Assembly: GCA_004431415.1 (NCBI GenBank) | Contig: QPMI01000472.1 | Coordinates: 221,851 to 285,850, forward strand | Length of the DNA stretch: 64,000 nt | Direction of reading: 5' to 3' | Origin: Cyanophora paradoxa | Lineage: Eukaryota; Glaucocystophyceae; Cyanophorales; Cyanophoraceae | Notes under the pieces: model-generated | Databases searched by the model: none | The model's input: only the letters and a program-made list of their open reading frames with translations | What the model was told of the DNA's origin: nothing | Translations under genes and position numbers: made by a program | Shown: positions 9,929-20,200 of the stretch, piece after piece | Layout of the letters: every line of letters begins with the position of its first letter | How positions within the stretch are numbered: the first letter of the stretch is position 1

Positions 9929-10330
9929 ATGAATACTCATCGAGGCTTCCATGTGATGCTGGATTACAAATTCAGAACCCAATTAGCAGTAGGAATGGAG
10001 GACTTGGAGACAACAACCAGGTGGTTAATGCAGTTCTTGCAAACTATTATTCAAGAGCAAGGTATTCGAGTAGTTCACAAGCATTGCGAGATTTTCGATG
10101 GTGGTATTTCTCCTCCTGGTTTTGCAATGGTTCTTCTGCTGGATGAGAGCCACTGCACTGCTCATTGTTACTCAAATGAAGGTATGTTGGCGATTGATAT
10201 ATTCAGTTGTGGATTAGAAGCAGAGAGAAAAACCACGAGAGTATCTCATGAGATAGATGAGAGAATAACAGGTGTGTTTTCAGGGTTGGAGAAATCGGAG
10301 AAACATAGAGTATTGCGATTTCCGAGTTAG
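9929..10330 (+). CDS. speD-like: S-adenosylmethionine decarboxylase-like (SpeD) pyruvoyl enzyme, 133 aa
   Basis: Bacterial-type SpeD cleaves itself at a Glu-Ser bond to form a pyruvoyl cofactor, then decarboxylates S-adenosylmethionine for spermidine synthesis. The block DESHCTAHCYSNEG followed by AIDIFSCG matches the SpeD core. The self-cleavage site is E73-S74, with H79 and C94 at +5 and +20 from the Ser, the spacing of Ser63, His68 and Cys83 in the Thermotoga enzyme. The length is close to that of short bacterial SpeD. Some viral and bacterial SpeD homologues decarboxylate ornithine or arginine instead, so the substrate is open. No spermidine synthase is seen nearby. A 186-bp gap precedes the gene. 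The homologue in element C keeps all three key residues but differs at many other positions. Confidence 0.85.
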   Translation: MNTHRGFHVMLDYKFRTQLAVGMEDLETTTRWLMQFLQTIIQEQGIRVVHKHCEIFDGGISPPGFAMVLLLDESHCTAHCYSNEGMLAIDIFSCGLEAERKTTRVSHEIDERITGVFSGLEKSEKHRVLRFPS

Positions 10331-10384
10331 TTGACACTGAGAAATTCAGAATTTCAGATGGGCTTACTGAAAATGGTCCGATAA

Positions 10385-10885
10385 TCGGGTGTGACACCTA
10401 TTTAATTGACTGTGACGCCTGTGACAGGTGTGACACCTATTTTCAAACTTTTTAAATTTTTCAAAAATGACAGACTTTTGAAAACACCTGTCACACCTGT
10501 CACACCCGTCACACCAAATTAACAAAAGACTCTATTTATTACTGAGATTGTCAAGAATTTATTGTTGTCTTACTGAAAACAGTCTTTGTGACAGGTGTGA
10601 CACCTTCAAAATCCACCCAACAATAGTCGATTTCATGAATACTTTTCTGTCTTACTGAAAATGGTAAGGAGATCGGGTGTGACAGATAGTTTAATTGAGT
10701 GTGACAGGTGTGACAGGTGTGACACCTATTTTCAAACTTTTTAAATTTTTCAAAAATGACAGACTTTTGAAAACACCTGTCACACCTGTCACACCTGTCA
10801 CAGACATTCTACCCCTCTTACTGACTTTCTCAAAAACAAATATATCTCTTACTGAATATCATTTGAATACTACCTGTCACACTTG
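10385..10885 (+). repeat. TGTGACAGG repeat arrays in the element B terminal repeat
   Basis: Tandem 9-bp units (TGTGACAGG and its complement CCTGTCACA) occur in opposed pairs: forward at 10407-10433 and inverted at 10484-10515; forward at 10586-10604; forward at 10692-10724 and inverted at 10776-10803. Each opposed pair encloses the AT-rich spacer TTTTCAAACTTTTTAAATTT. Words such as CTTACTGAAAATGGT separate the blocks. The two major units (about 10380-10515 and 10675-10803) are themselves a direct repeat. Origin, packaging, regulatory and RNA-hairpin roles are all possible. Confidence 0.85.
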
Positions 10886-11287
10886 AATTCATTTATTATG
10901 TTTTATAGAACATATGGAATCTAATCGATTGTTCAATTGGAGACCATGCAACTCTGTGACACTTTTTGCGTTTTTCGATACAGAATGGGCGGTGGTCTAC
11001 TTCAATACATGAGAGATATATCGAGTTTATGCGAATTTATGCGAATTAATCGCGATTATATCGTTCTTTAAGTAGTTTAATGTTAATCTATCGCAGATTT
11101 GTATGTAAACAACAAAGTACATAATCAATCGATAAAAGATCAATTGAATCTATCGAAGTTTAATCGAAAATATGCATTTTGGTAAACGCGTTTTCATTTT
11201 TAATACAAAGTTTGCATTATTTTATACAAAGTTTGCATAAAAAGTTAAAGAAATTAATCGAAAAATATGTATTTTAGTATTAAATTA
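10886..11287. other. AT-rich terminal-repeat section, no gene seen
   Basis: The stretch holds many TAATCGA/ATCGAT words and a short direct repeat (TACAAAGTTTGCAT twice near 11206-11240). No open frame of note and no RNA gene are seen. It lies between the repeat arrays and the terminal hairpin and is presumably the outer part of the element B terminal repeat. Confidence 0.5.
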
Positions 11288-11372
11288 ACACATATTGAAA
11301 AACGAATTTAAATCCAGGAGCGAAGCGCGAAGCGCGAAGCGGAGGGATTTAAATTCGTTTTTCAATATGTGT
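11288..11372 (+). repeat. 85-bp perfect hairpin at the element B/host border
   Basis: A 28-bp arm beginning ACACATATTGAAAAACGAAT is followed by a GC-rich 29-nt loop containing three copies of GCGAAGC, then by the exact complement ending ATTCGTTTTTCAATATGTGT. The outer bases ACACATA/TATGTGT resemble those of the 284-bp foldbacks of elements A and C, and host-like GC-rich sequence starts immediately after it. I read it as the terminal foldback of element B. Confidence 0.8.
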
Positions 11373-12086
11373 CGCAAGCTCCGCTCCACGCCGCTCGACG
11401 TCATCGCCAACGCGGCGAGCCTCGGCGGGGCCGCCATGGGCGCGGCCGGGCAGGCCCTCCTATGGCGGCCCTCCTCGCCTACCTCTTCGCCAAGCGCTTC
11501 CTGAGAGTGCGCCCGGCCCTGCAAACCTCAGCGTTTACCGTAGCCGATGGACTCGCAGCGCAAGTTCGGGATCAGGGCGGACGAGACTGGCGACGACGTC
11601 CTTGCCGGCGGAGAGGCGCAGGCCGCGGAGCTCTTCCCCCGCGGCCCGCGCGAGCCCGCGCCCGCGCGAGAGCCCGCGCCCGCCGCCGTGCAGCGGCCCC
11701 CCAACGTCAGCGCCGCGGGGCCCCGGAGGCCCCCCAACGTCAGCACCGCGGGGCCCCGGAGGCCCCCCAACGTCAGCGCGGCGGGGTCCCGGGGGCCCGC
11801 CGACGTCAGCGCGGCGGTGCCCCAGAAGCCCGTGCACCTCTGGGGCATGGGCCTCGACGCGGGCGATGCCAAACCCAACGGGGGGCAACCGAAGCCGGGG
11901 CCGGCGAGACGCGAGTCGGTCTTCAGGTCGGCCCTGGCCCTGCCCCCCAGCCGGTACCGGTACCTAGGCCTACCGGTGCCCTCGACGAGCGAGGAAGGCA
12001 GCAGCGCGGACGGCGCCCCGGACGCCGCCGCCGGCCGCCGGCGGCAGGTCGCGAGCCTCAACGACATGCAAGCCGTCTACCTGTGA
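11373..12086 (+). CDS. Host gene fragment: repeat-containing protein, 3' exons
   Basis: GC-rich host sequence begins directly after the element B hairpin and is open from its first base, so upstream exons are missing. The first exon (to about 11506) encodes an Ala-rich, possibly membrane-associated helix (NAASLGGAAMGAAGQ) followed by MAALLAYLFAKRFLR; the two halves are in different frames, and realign if one C is missing near 11461. A GT-AG intron of about 40 nt (ending CCGTAG at about 11545) leads in phase to the final exon, which stops at 12086. That exon holds four 11-residue repeats and a basophilic-kinase-like site RRESV. The function is unknown. Confidence 0.55.
11697..11828 (+). repeat. 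33-bp coding tandem repeat (four units)
   Basis: Four consecutive units encode RPPNVSAAGPR-like 11-mers; the last is degenerate (GPADVSAA). The DNA units are highly similar, indicating recent expansion within the host gene. Each carries an N-V-S/T sequon, which matters only if the segment is lumenal or extracellular. Confidence 0.85.
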
Positions 12087-12919
12087 TTCGCTTCCCACGC
12101 CCCTCCCCGCGACCCATGACGTTCCTTCTGCTCTCTCTCATTATTAGCATGTATAAATTTCGCCCCTGCCCCTCTTACCGAAACCCTTATATTTATGTCC
12201 TCTATGAACTAGCTTGATTGTATAATTTGAGAGATATAAGAGAGAAGAAGAGGGAGAGTCTGAGACAGAGGAGAGAGAGGAAGGGGTTGCGACAGGCATG
12301 CTGCGCTGGAGAAGCGTTGCAATTGGGTGTCAATGGGGTGTGGGATAGTGGGATGGGTGTCAACGACGGCGAACGAGCTAGGGCGGCGGTAGCTATCATC
12401 GTATACGTATAGGCGTTGATTCTCAGTACGTATACCGGCCGCGGGGTATCAAATTACTATCAATGCATGTGCGAGGTCCACTTTTGCAAAACGCCTCCGA
12501 CGAGGTGCGCCGTACCCCTTCTTTTTTCCGCCGCGCCAGCCTGGCAGCGTGAACCCTTCGCAGTACCCCTTCCGGCCCGACTCGACGGGCGCTGCGCCCT
12601 CGTCGCGGGGGCGGTACGGGCGCTGGGGCAGCCCCCCGCGAAGCTTCCCCGTCTACCGCATTCTCGGTTTTTCGTTTTTCATTCGCAAATTTAAAAGAGA
12701 ACTGAGCAGCAAGAATATGAGTATTGAATGCTTTCGGGCTCCCTCCGAAAAGACTGGACAGCAAAAAATGAGATGCGCAAGCATTACTGCACATGCAACA
12801 GCTACGCTGTTGTTTTGATCCGATGATCGCAAAAATGCCGAACTTCTATCTAGACCTGCGACACTGCACATGCAACAGCTATGCTCTATAACTATATGCC
12901 AATCGCAACTATATGCCAA
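12087..12919. other. Intergenic region between convergent host genes
   Basis: No gene is firmly supported. A purine-rich AGAGAGGAAG stretch lies at 12230-12290. A possible plus-strand Pro/Ser/Arg-rich coding patch (NPSQYPFRPDSTGAAPSSRG) lies at about 12550-12660 but lacks clear boundaries. A short direct repeat (CACTGCACATGCAACAGCTA) occurs twice at 12787 and 12863. The region serves as the 3' side of both flanking genes. Confidence 0.4.
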
Positions 12920-14212
12920 CTATTGGACGACATGAGAGAGATCTGACCGACGGTCAGACGGGTCGTCCCCAGGATCTGGGGGACCCAGATGGGAGAGAAG
13001 GGGCGCGGGTCGAGAAGGAGGAAGCGGGGGCCCGCTGGAGGGGGCGGAACCGGCGCCGACCCCGGCGCTGTTGCTTGAGTAGCTCGCGGCGCGGAGGCCG
13101 ATGCTTGGCACCGACAGGGCGGAGCTGGGCGAAGGGGCTGACAGGGAAGCCGGCAGCGGGACAAGGCTGTACCGGCGCGCCAGCGCCGCGGTCGGTGCCG
13201 GCGGAGGTTCCAGCAGGGCGGCCGTGGCCGCGGGTTGCGCCAGGAGGCTGTGCCTCCGGGCGCCCGCCGGCCTTTTCGCACCTAGCGACGGCGACGGCGC
13301 TAGGCTGCCCCGCCTGGAGCGTGCGCGCAGGTCCGGCGTGGATGCCAGTGGCTGTACATGTGTGGCACTGGGCAGTTTCTGCACGGTCACGCCGACGGTC
13401 GCGGACATCGACCGCGGCGGGACATCGATATCGATCGTGGACGTCGGAGGCGGCAACTGCAGATCCAGAAAGCTCGCCCTGCGCGCGGCGGCGGCGGCGA
13501 GCGCTGGCGCTGACGGCGACGCCGGAGGCTGCACGCTGGACCGGCGCGAGGGCGCGGCCGTCGTGGCTTCGGCTTCGTTCGCAGGAGGCGACGGCCGCGG
13601 TGCCGCCAGCTGCAGGAGGCTGTTCCTGCGCGCGGCGGCCGCCGGCGACATGGCCGCGTTCAGAGCCGTGAAGCGCGAATCGCGGAGGCCGAGGTGGCTG
13701 AAGCTGTAGGAAAAGGCGGGGCCGGACGTGTGGTGAATGAGCGGGAGAGAGCTCGAGCGGCCGCGCCGGAACTCCGGCTCTGGTTTCGCGGGTTCCGGCA
13801 TTGGCGGGTGCCCGCTCAGCTCGATCACGGAGGCCACCCGCGCCCGCCGCAGCGGCGGCGGCGGCGGCGGCTGCGTCGGCAGGGGCGCCGAAGTTGAGGG
13901 TTCGAGAACGTCGCCGCTGGGCTCAGCGGCGGAATTCGAGGCCGAACTCGCAGGCGCTGACGGCGGCGGATCCGGAGCTGGCGGGTCCGGGCTGGGGGCG
14001 GGAGGATCCAGGGCTGCAGATGGTGGGGCGGCGTCGCCGCCTCGACCCGCGCTCCCGATGCTGCTCGTGCTCGCGGGCCACTTGAGTTCCAGGACCGATG
14101 CCGGCGCCGGCGCCGGCTGCGGCGGGTCCGAGGGAGACGGGCTCGGGAGGGTGTTCAGGGCGGGGGCCCGCGCGCCCTTCCCGCGGACCCTCTCGAACAT
14201 CGCGGCGCGCAT
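12920..14212 (-). other. C-terminal exon with repeated RRxS motifs
   Basis: The exon starts after an intron acceptor (CGCGCAG) at 14213 with MRAAMFERVRGKG and runs open to the stop at 12920. It is Pro/Ala/Ser-rich and intrinsically disordered in appearance. It carries at least seven basophilic-kinase consensus sites, including ARRNSLL, SRRSSV, ARRASFL, SRRGSL, ARRHSLL and ARRYSLV. These are PKA/AGC-type phosphorylation motifs that can also become 14-3-3 ligands, which fits a cytosolic signalling tail. Confidence 0.7.
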
Positions 14213-17200
14213 CTGCGCGCACGACTCGCATCGAACTCGACACCACAAAAGCTTCGCGGGGCTTCGGTTACCTGGGCGACCCGCCGCGCCGCGAAATACG
14301 CGAGGACGATCTGCCCGCCGGCCGCCAGGGCCGTGCCGATCAGCGAGGCAAGGTCGGCGGCCGTGTCCAGGTAGCTCGCGCGAATGACGCGGGAAACCTG
14401 CGTGCCAGTGCGCGCTCGGTTCGCTCGCAAACAGAATTAATAATGGTACAATTATAGTCAATGTACTTGCTATAACTTTGATAATGGAATAGACTATTTG
14501 CATTTAGAAAACTTTAAATTAGTAAATGAAGATATTATTAGATATGATGTTAACTGAGACTTCTCAAATTTAAAGCCGCTCACGAGGAGGTAGACTTCGT
14601 TGACCGCCAGCTCCGCGCGGAAGCCGACGGACTCCACAGAGGCGCACGACGGGTCGCTCAGCTGCCGCGTGAGCGAGCAGAGGCCCTGCGTGTGTGGCGA
14701 CCTCACTGAGTCAGACAAAGGCACGCGAGGAAATGAAAGCTTTGAGCCGCGCACGAAGGAGGTCTCGTCGAGCTCGGCGTCGCGGTTGCTCGCCTGCCGC
14801 AGCGCCGCGTCATACTGCGGGACGCCGTCCGCCGCGTGCTCGAAGTGGACGGGCGTGAGGAGGACGGGCACGGCGACGGGCCGCGCCCCGCGGAAGACCG
14901 TCAGCTGCTTCAGCTTCTCGTCCCTCGTGGACGTCGTCACCACGCCGCGGATCGACGCGTACTTGGGCACCTGTTTACACAACATTAACGAATTCTCTAA
15001 CGTTGTTTCTCAAATGAAGGAACCTTGACGGAGTAGCGGATGGCGACGGCGAAGGCGAGGCGGGAGACGAGGCGGAAGTCGACGGCGGCGGCGGCGGAGG
15101 CGGTGGACGCGACGCGGCAGGCTTCGCAGCGCCACGTCACCCTGCGGCGCGTCTCTCTAGACAGTCGGGAGGACGAAATCAAAGAAAAGGGCGCACGTGC
15201 AGGTCCGCTCGGAGACGTTGAAGGCGGCGGAGGCGACGCCCGCGGGCGCCTGCGTCTCGTTCACGGGGGAAATGGCGCGCCAGGAGACGACGACGCCCTC
15301 TGCCGTCGCGTTCGTTAAGGCGCCCCTCGAGGCGTTGGCCGCCGCCTGCTCCCGCACGAAGCAGGAGGGGCCCGCTGCCATCGCGCGCTCAGCGAAAACT
15401 TCGGAAAGGAATGGGAAGAAGCGCACCGGACCAGCCTAGGAAGCTGGCGGAGACCTCGACGGGACCCGCAATCGCCGCGGCCGAGGGCGACGTGCCGGAC
15501 AGCAGCGTCTGCACCGTCTCGTAGTTCGCGATCGCCTGCGCCGCGTCGGCAGGGGAAAGGAAAGCGGAATTCGAAGGTTTTCGCGCACGAATTGGAGGAC
15601 GACAAAGGAGGCTGTACATGTGCGCAGGAAATCAGAATTCGAACAATTCAAGAAACGACTGAGCGGAAACGGAGCGACTCGCCTGCGAGGAGGACGAGGC
15701 CCACGCCGATCACTGTCGCGAACGCGCCGGCGACGGATTTCGCGGCCTCAGTCTGCGTGGGCCCGTCCGTAGGTTCGCCCAGCTCCGATACCGGCGTAAC
15801 GTTCCCAAAGGACACAACGCCGACGCTCCCGCGGCGGCCGGTGCGGGCGGCCGGCCCGAGCGGCCCGGAGGGCCCGATCTCGACCACGCTGCTCGCACGG
15901 CGACCGCCGCTTAGCGACGCGACGCTGGCCCTCCGCGAAACGCCTTCGAGCTTCGCCGCGCCGCCCGCGACCAACTGCCGCGCCGCCTCTCTGGCCGCGG
16001 CGCGCTCCGCGAGATCCCTCTTCGCGGCCGCGATGTCGTCCGTGTACAGCACGTCCAGCCGCGAAACCTGCTCGTAATCAGCCCTCCGAACAAAGCGAAA
16101 AGCGAAAGAGCGCCGGCACGCACCTGCTTGCGGCGCTGGAGGCGCCGCGCCCCGCGCGAAGTCGCGCCCACTTTCGGTCGGGTCGGGACCTGCCACGGCA
16201 CTAAGATGGAGAGAGACAAATCGAAGCCCGCGCACCCCGAAGCGGATGTAGCATGCCATGAGGAGGCCGACGAGGAGAACCGCGCCCCCGGCGGCGCCAG
16301 CCACCACCGCGAAGATGCGGTACAGCCGCTGCTTGGCCGCCTCGTCCGTCTTGATCTCCTGCCGGCCCCGGTGTCGCTCTCTCGAAGGAGCATCGCGTGG
16401 GATCCGGATAGCGCACTGCCCGGGTGACATTTGCGCTGTTCGTGTCGTAGACGATGGCTTCGGTGACCAGGTCGACTTCGTCGCTCTCGAGCTCTAGATC
16501 TGCCCGCCGCGCGGCGCCGGCCTCCGCGCGCAGCGATCGCGACCGGCGCCTGCCATTCAAGTCAGAGATCCAAGCGCCATCAGTACGAGGGGAAACGATT
16601 TGCATTAGCACACAATAACAATTACTAGGAGTTTCCCATCGCCCAATTTATCTCTCCGACTAGATAACACTGAGGACCGTCGAGTGCTGTTGTCATCAGT
16701 ACGAGGGCGCGACGGACCGCGATCGCGACGGGGCCTGTGTGGCGATCGCCTGGGCCGCCTGCCCGATCAGGTTCCTGAAGAACGACACGTCGATCGGCTC
16801 CGACGTCGCCTGCGCTTCCGTTGGAACGCGAATCGCTCCAAAAGGACGCAAAAGCGCACCAGCGGGCACAGTTGCGCCTCGCTGCAGTTCCTGCAAGCGG
16901 TCGCGCCGGTTTCCGGCGTGAACGTGCCCGGCGGGCTGCGCAATAGCAGTTTCAGCCGCAGGAAGACCTTTTTAGAAGAGCAGCAGGCACCAGGGCGTGC
17001 AGTAGGCCATTGACGAGTTCCGGAACGTGCCCGGCGCGCAGGCCGTGCAGAACGTCTGAACGTCTGAACGCTTGAGAAAGAAAGAAAGCAAGCAAGAGGG
17101 AAAGCCGCACCACGGAACCGGCCTCACAGGCCGTGCAGCCCGTGGAGCCCTCGGCCGAGACCGAGTTCCGGGGGCACTCCGAGCACTCCTGGGAGCCCGG

Positions 17201-20200
17201 CGGCAGCTGGCGCCCCGCGGGGCAGGCAACGCAGCTGGTCCGCGAAGGAGGAGAGAAGAAGCCGGAGGGGCACCGGGAGCAGGCAGCATCTGTCTTGCAG
17301 CGTCAGCCTCCGAAAATGGGCCTCGACATGGATCGGACCTCCCGCGTTGGAGACGTTCAGCGGGCCGCAGAGGGCGCACCGGCCCGCGAGGGGGTAGTAC
17401 CCAGCCTCGCAGTCTGCGAAAGAGCGAATTTGAATTACAGCCGGAGCGAAAGATTAAAGCAGAAGTCACTTTGGCACTCCGCGCGGTCGTCCCTCGGTAC
17501 CTGGCCGGGCGGGCTGCGGCGCGATCGAATCGACCAAGCAAAATGCAATCAAGCGGAAGTAATGCAAACCAGGGGGCGCAGGCCGCGGATCCTGCCGCTC
17601 TGGCGACGTGCGCGGCTGGGCACGGCTCGCACGTGTCCACGGACGACCTTGCAGGCCTGAAGAACCCCTGCTCACGCACGGGGGCGTCGACTGAAAGAAA
17701 TGCGATGCGGTTACACGCGTGGCGGACGGGGGCGCAGGGGAGGCAGGAGCGGCGGTCTGGCGATGAGGTGAAGCCCTGGTGTCAAACGGTCAGTGCTTTG
17801 GCTCCAGCGAAAGCGGCTCGCGCACCGCTGGGCACTCTGTGCAGTTGAAGGGCGTGCCCTCTCGGGGCGCGAAGCGACTCCTTGGGCACTGCGAAAAGAC
17901 GTTCGCGGCCGCGAAACCGCCTGAAGACTTCGCGATTAACTGGGAAAGTCGCACCGTAACGCACTGCAGGGTCCCTTCGGGCATGAAGGTGCCTGCGAGC
18001 GATGGGGCGTGAGAGGCCGACAAGATCACCACTCACTGCATTCTCCGTCGCACCCGAACCACATCTGCGACAGGTATAAGGAGACGATCGAACGACCTCT
18101 AAGCCTTTAAAGCACTCACGGGATGCATCGCGTCGAGTCGTTCGATGGGTACCACCCTGGTGCGCACTCGAGGCAGCCGCCGGCCGTCGCGGGCGGCGCC
18201 CACGTTCCCTGCTGGCGGTCAGCGCGGCATAATAAAGGGAGCGACAGTGTGCCGAGCACACCGCCTTGCAGGGGAGACACGAGCTCTGCTCGGGCGGTCA
18301 ATTCAAGATGTATGTCGATGAAAAGGGCACGATGGCGGGCCGCCGCACTGTCCCGTCTGCCTGGAACGTGCCGCCGCCGCACTCGACGCACCGTGTCCTT
18401 TGCAAGCGCCCCTCAGTACAAATCAGGAAAAGCTTCGAGGAAGAAATGCACCTGTCCGCGTTGCTGATGTGGCCGGGCGGGCACGCTTCGCAGGAGTCGG
18501 AGCCCGCGGCGCTGAAGAAGCCGTCCGGGCAGGGCGCCGCGGCCGACGGCGGCACGCAGTAGAACCCGGCCCGGCACAGCTCGCACGACGTCCCTTTCCG
18601 CGCCTCCGTCCCCGGCGCACTGCGAAAGAGCGGGCGTGAACAAATGCACAGCGGCACGCGAGAACTAGCGCACCACGGCGTGCAGGCGGCAGCCCCTTCC
18701 TTCGAGACGTATCCGGCGAGGCACTGCGGTCGGCGGTCAGTGGCAGTGCAAACAGCGTTCGTCGAGGCTTGCACCTCGGAGCACGAAGACATGTTCGCAG
18801 AGCGGAAGGTCCCCGCCCGGCACGGCCTGCGCATACGCGGCTCGGGGCGCGAAAAGGCGGTTGGAACCAGAGCGCACGAGCAGCCCTGGCCGTCGGGGTC
18901 CACCACCGTCCCCGGCTCGCTGCTCGCTGCGGTCAGCGGCGCGGCGGAATGGGCCGGCGCCGTTCGGGCCGCACCACTCGAGGCACGCGGTGCGGCCCGG
19001 AACGGGCGAGAAAGTGTTGCCGACGCAGGCTTTGCACTCGTCCTCCACCTCGACTGTGCCTGCACGGCGCCGTGAGACGAACGCCTTGAGCTGTTCCGTC
19101 TCGAATTCCGCACCAGGCTCACACGGCTCGCACGCCGTTCTTTCGAGGTCCGGAACGGTCCCTGGCTCGCAGACAGTGTAGTTGCGGGATCCAGGGAGCG
19201 CGATGGCGCCGCGCGGCGCCTGGGCGCACGCCGCCATCGGCTCGTGCCTGTAAAAGCCCGCAAGGCAGGCTGCGCGAGCTTCAGCTGCGCTAACGACAGA
19301 GCCAATGAGTGGGCGCACGGCTGCACTCCTGGCCGTCCACGGAAACGAAGCCCTCCTTGCACAGATTGCAGGCGGTGCTGCCCGGGAGCGGCGCGACGCT
19401 GTTCACGCCGCACACAAGGCAAGTCTCGTTCGCCTGGTAGCTTCCTGCGCGCCCGCAGTCAGAAAAGCGCGCGAGCAAAACGGAAGCAAAAAAAAAAAGA
19501 AATACCGGGACCGCACGCGACGCACTCTGACTTGGGCCCGTTCGGGACAGTGCCGTCCTCGCAGACTTCGTACGTCGGGCTGCCAGCCAGCGCAACGGCG
19601 CCGGGCGGGACGGGGATGCAGTCCGACGCATTTTCCGGACGGTACAAGCCGGTGCCGCACGGGACGCACTTCTGCTGGTCAGCCGCTGCGACGCTGCCGG
19701 GCGGACACGCCTCGCAGGCGGTGGCTTTGTCCGCAGAGGAGATGTGGTTGTGCGGGCACCTGCAGGATTGCGTGCACGTGTGAGAGCCGGCACGAACAGA
19801 GGCATAGCAGCAGGACTCACGTCTCGCAGAAGCCGTCGTTCTCGTAGCCGCCCTTCAGACAAGGCGCGCAAGCCGCTTTGGGGCCGTCGGGCACCGTGCC
19901 GGGGAGGCAGAAGGTCGGCTCCGCCTGCCCGGGACCCGAGACGCTCTTGGGGGGGACGGGCTCGCATCCCGTCATGTTCACGGAGCGATAGCTGCCCGGC
20001 AGGCAGGGGAAGCAGTTCTGCGCGTAAACACCGTGGCACCTTCAGACGGAGATTAAGGAGAGCTCAAGGATTCAAAGACCTGCGAGCTCGCGTCCGCCAC
20101 CTGCCCGGGCAAGCACGCCGTGCAGCTCGCACTCCCAGCAGACGGGGCCACGTGATTCAGCGGGCACCTGCGCGCCAGCGGTCACGGGCGATCAAAAAAG

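Larger units (their letters stand above)
8064..11372 (+). mobile_element. Element B: terminal remnant of a second Polinton-type element
   Basis: The remnant holds the same terminal cassette as the left end of element C, in opposite orientation: truncated structural gene, paralogous structural gene, zinc-ribbon gene, SpeD-like gene, then TGTGACAGG arrays and a terminal hairpin ending in ATGTGT at 11372. The 275-aa protein is very similar to the element C copy. The SpeD-like gene and the terminal repeat are clearly more divergent, so element B belongs to a related but distinct lineage. Its left part is lost or lies beyond element A. Confidence 0.75.

Noticed and set aside
10692-10724. AGGTGTGA as T-box or TGACAG as TALE-homeobox binding sites
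   Set aside because: The match is to short consensus words only. The 9-bp tandem structure explains them and no host factor can be named.
10385-10885. CRISPR array
   Set aside because: The 9-bp units are in opposed tandem pairs with no unique spacers of constant length, and the setting is eukaryotic.
11288-11372. Rho-independent-type terminator or microRNA precursor
   Set aside because: Its position exactly at the element/host border and its outer bases fit a terminal foldback better. No RNA evidence is available.
13101-13897. Plus-strand frames over the receptor tail exon
   Set aside because: The minus strand shows the repeated RRxS motifs and splice borders; the plus-strand frames are Gly/Ala/Arg-rich shadows.
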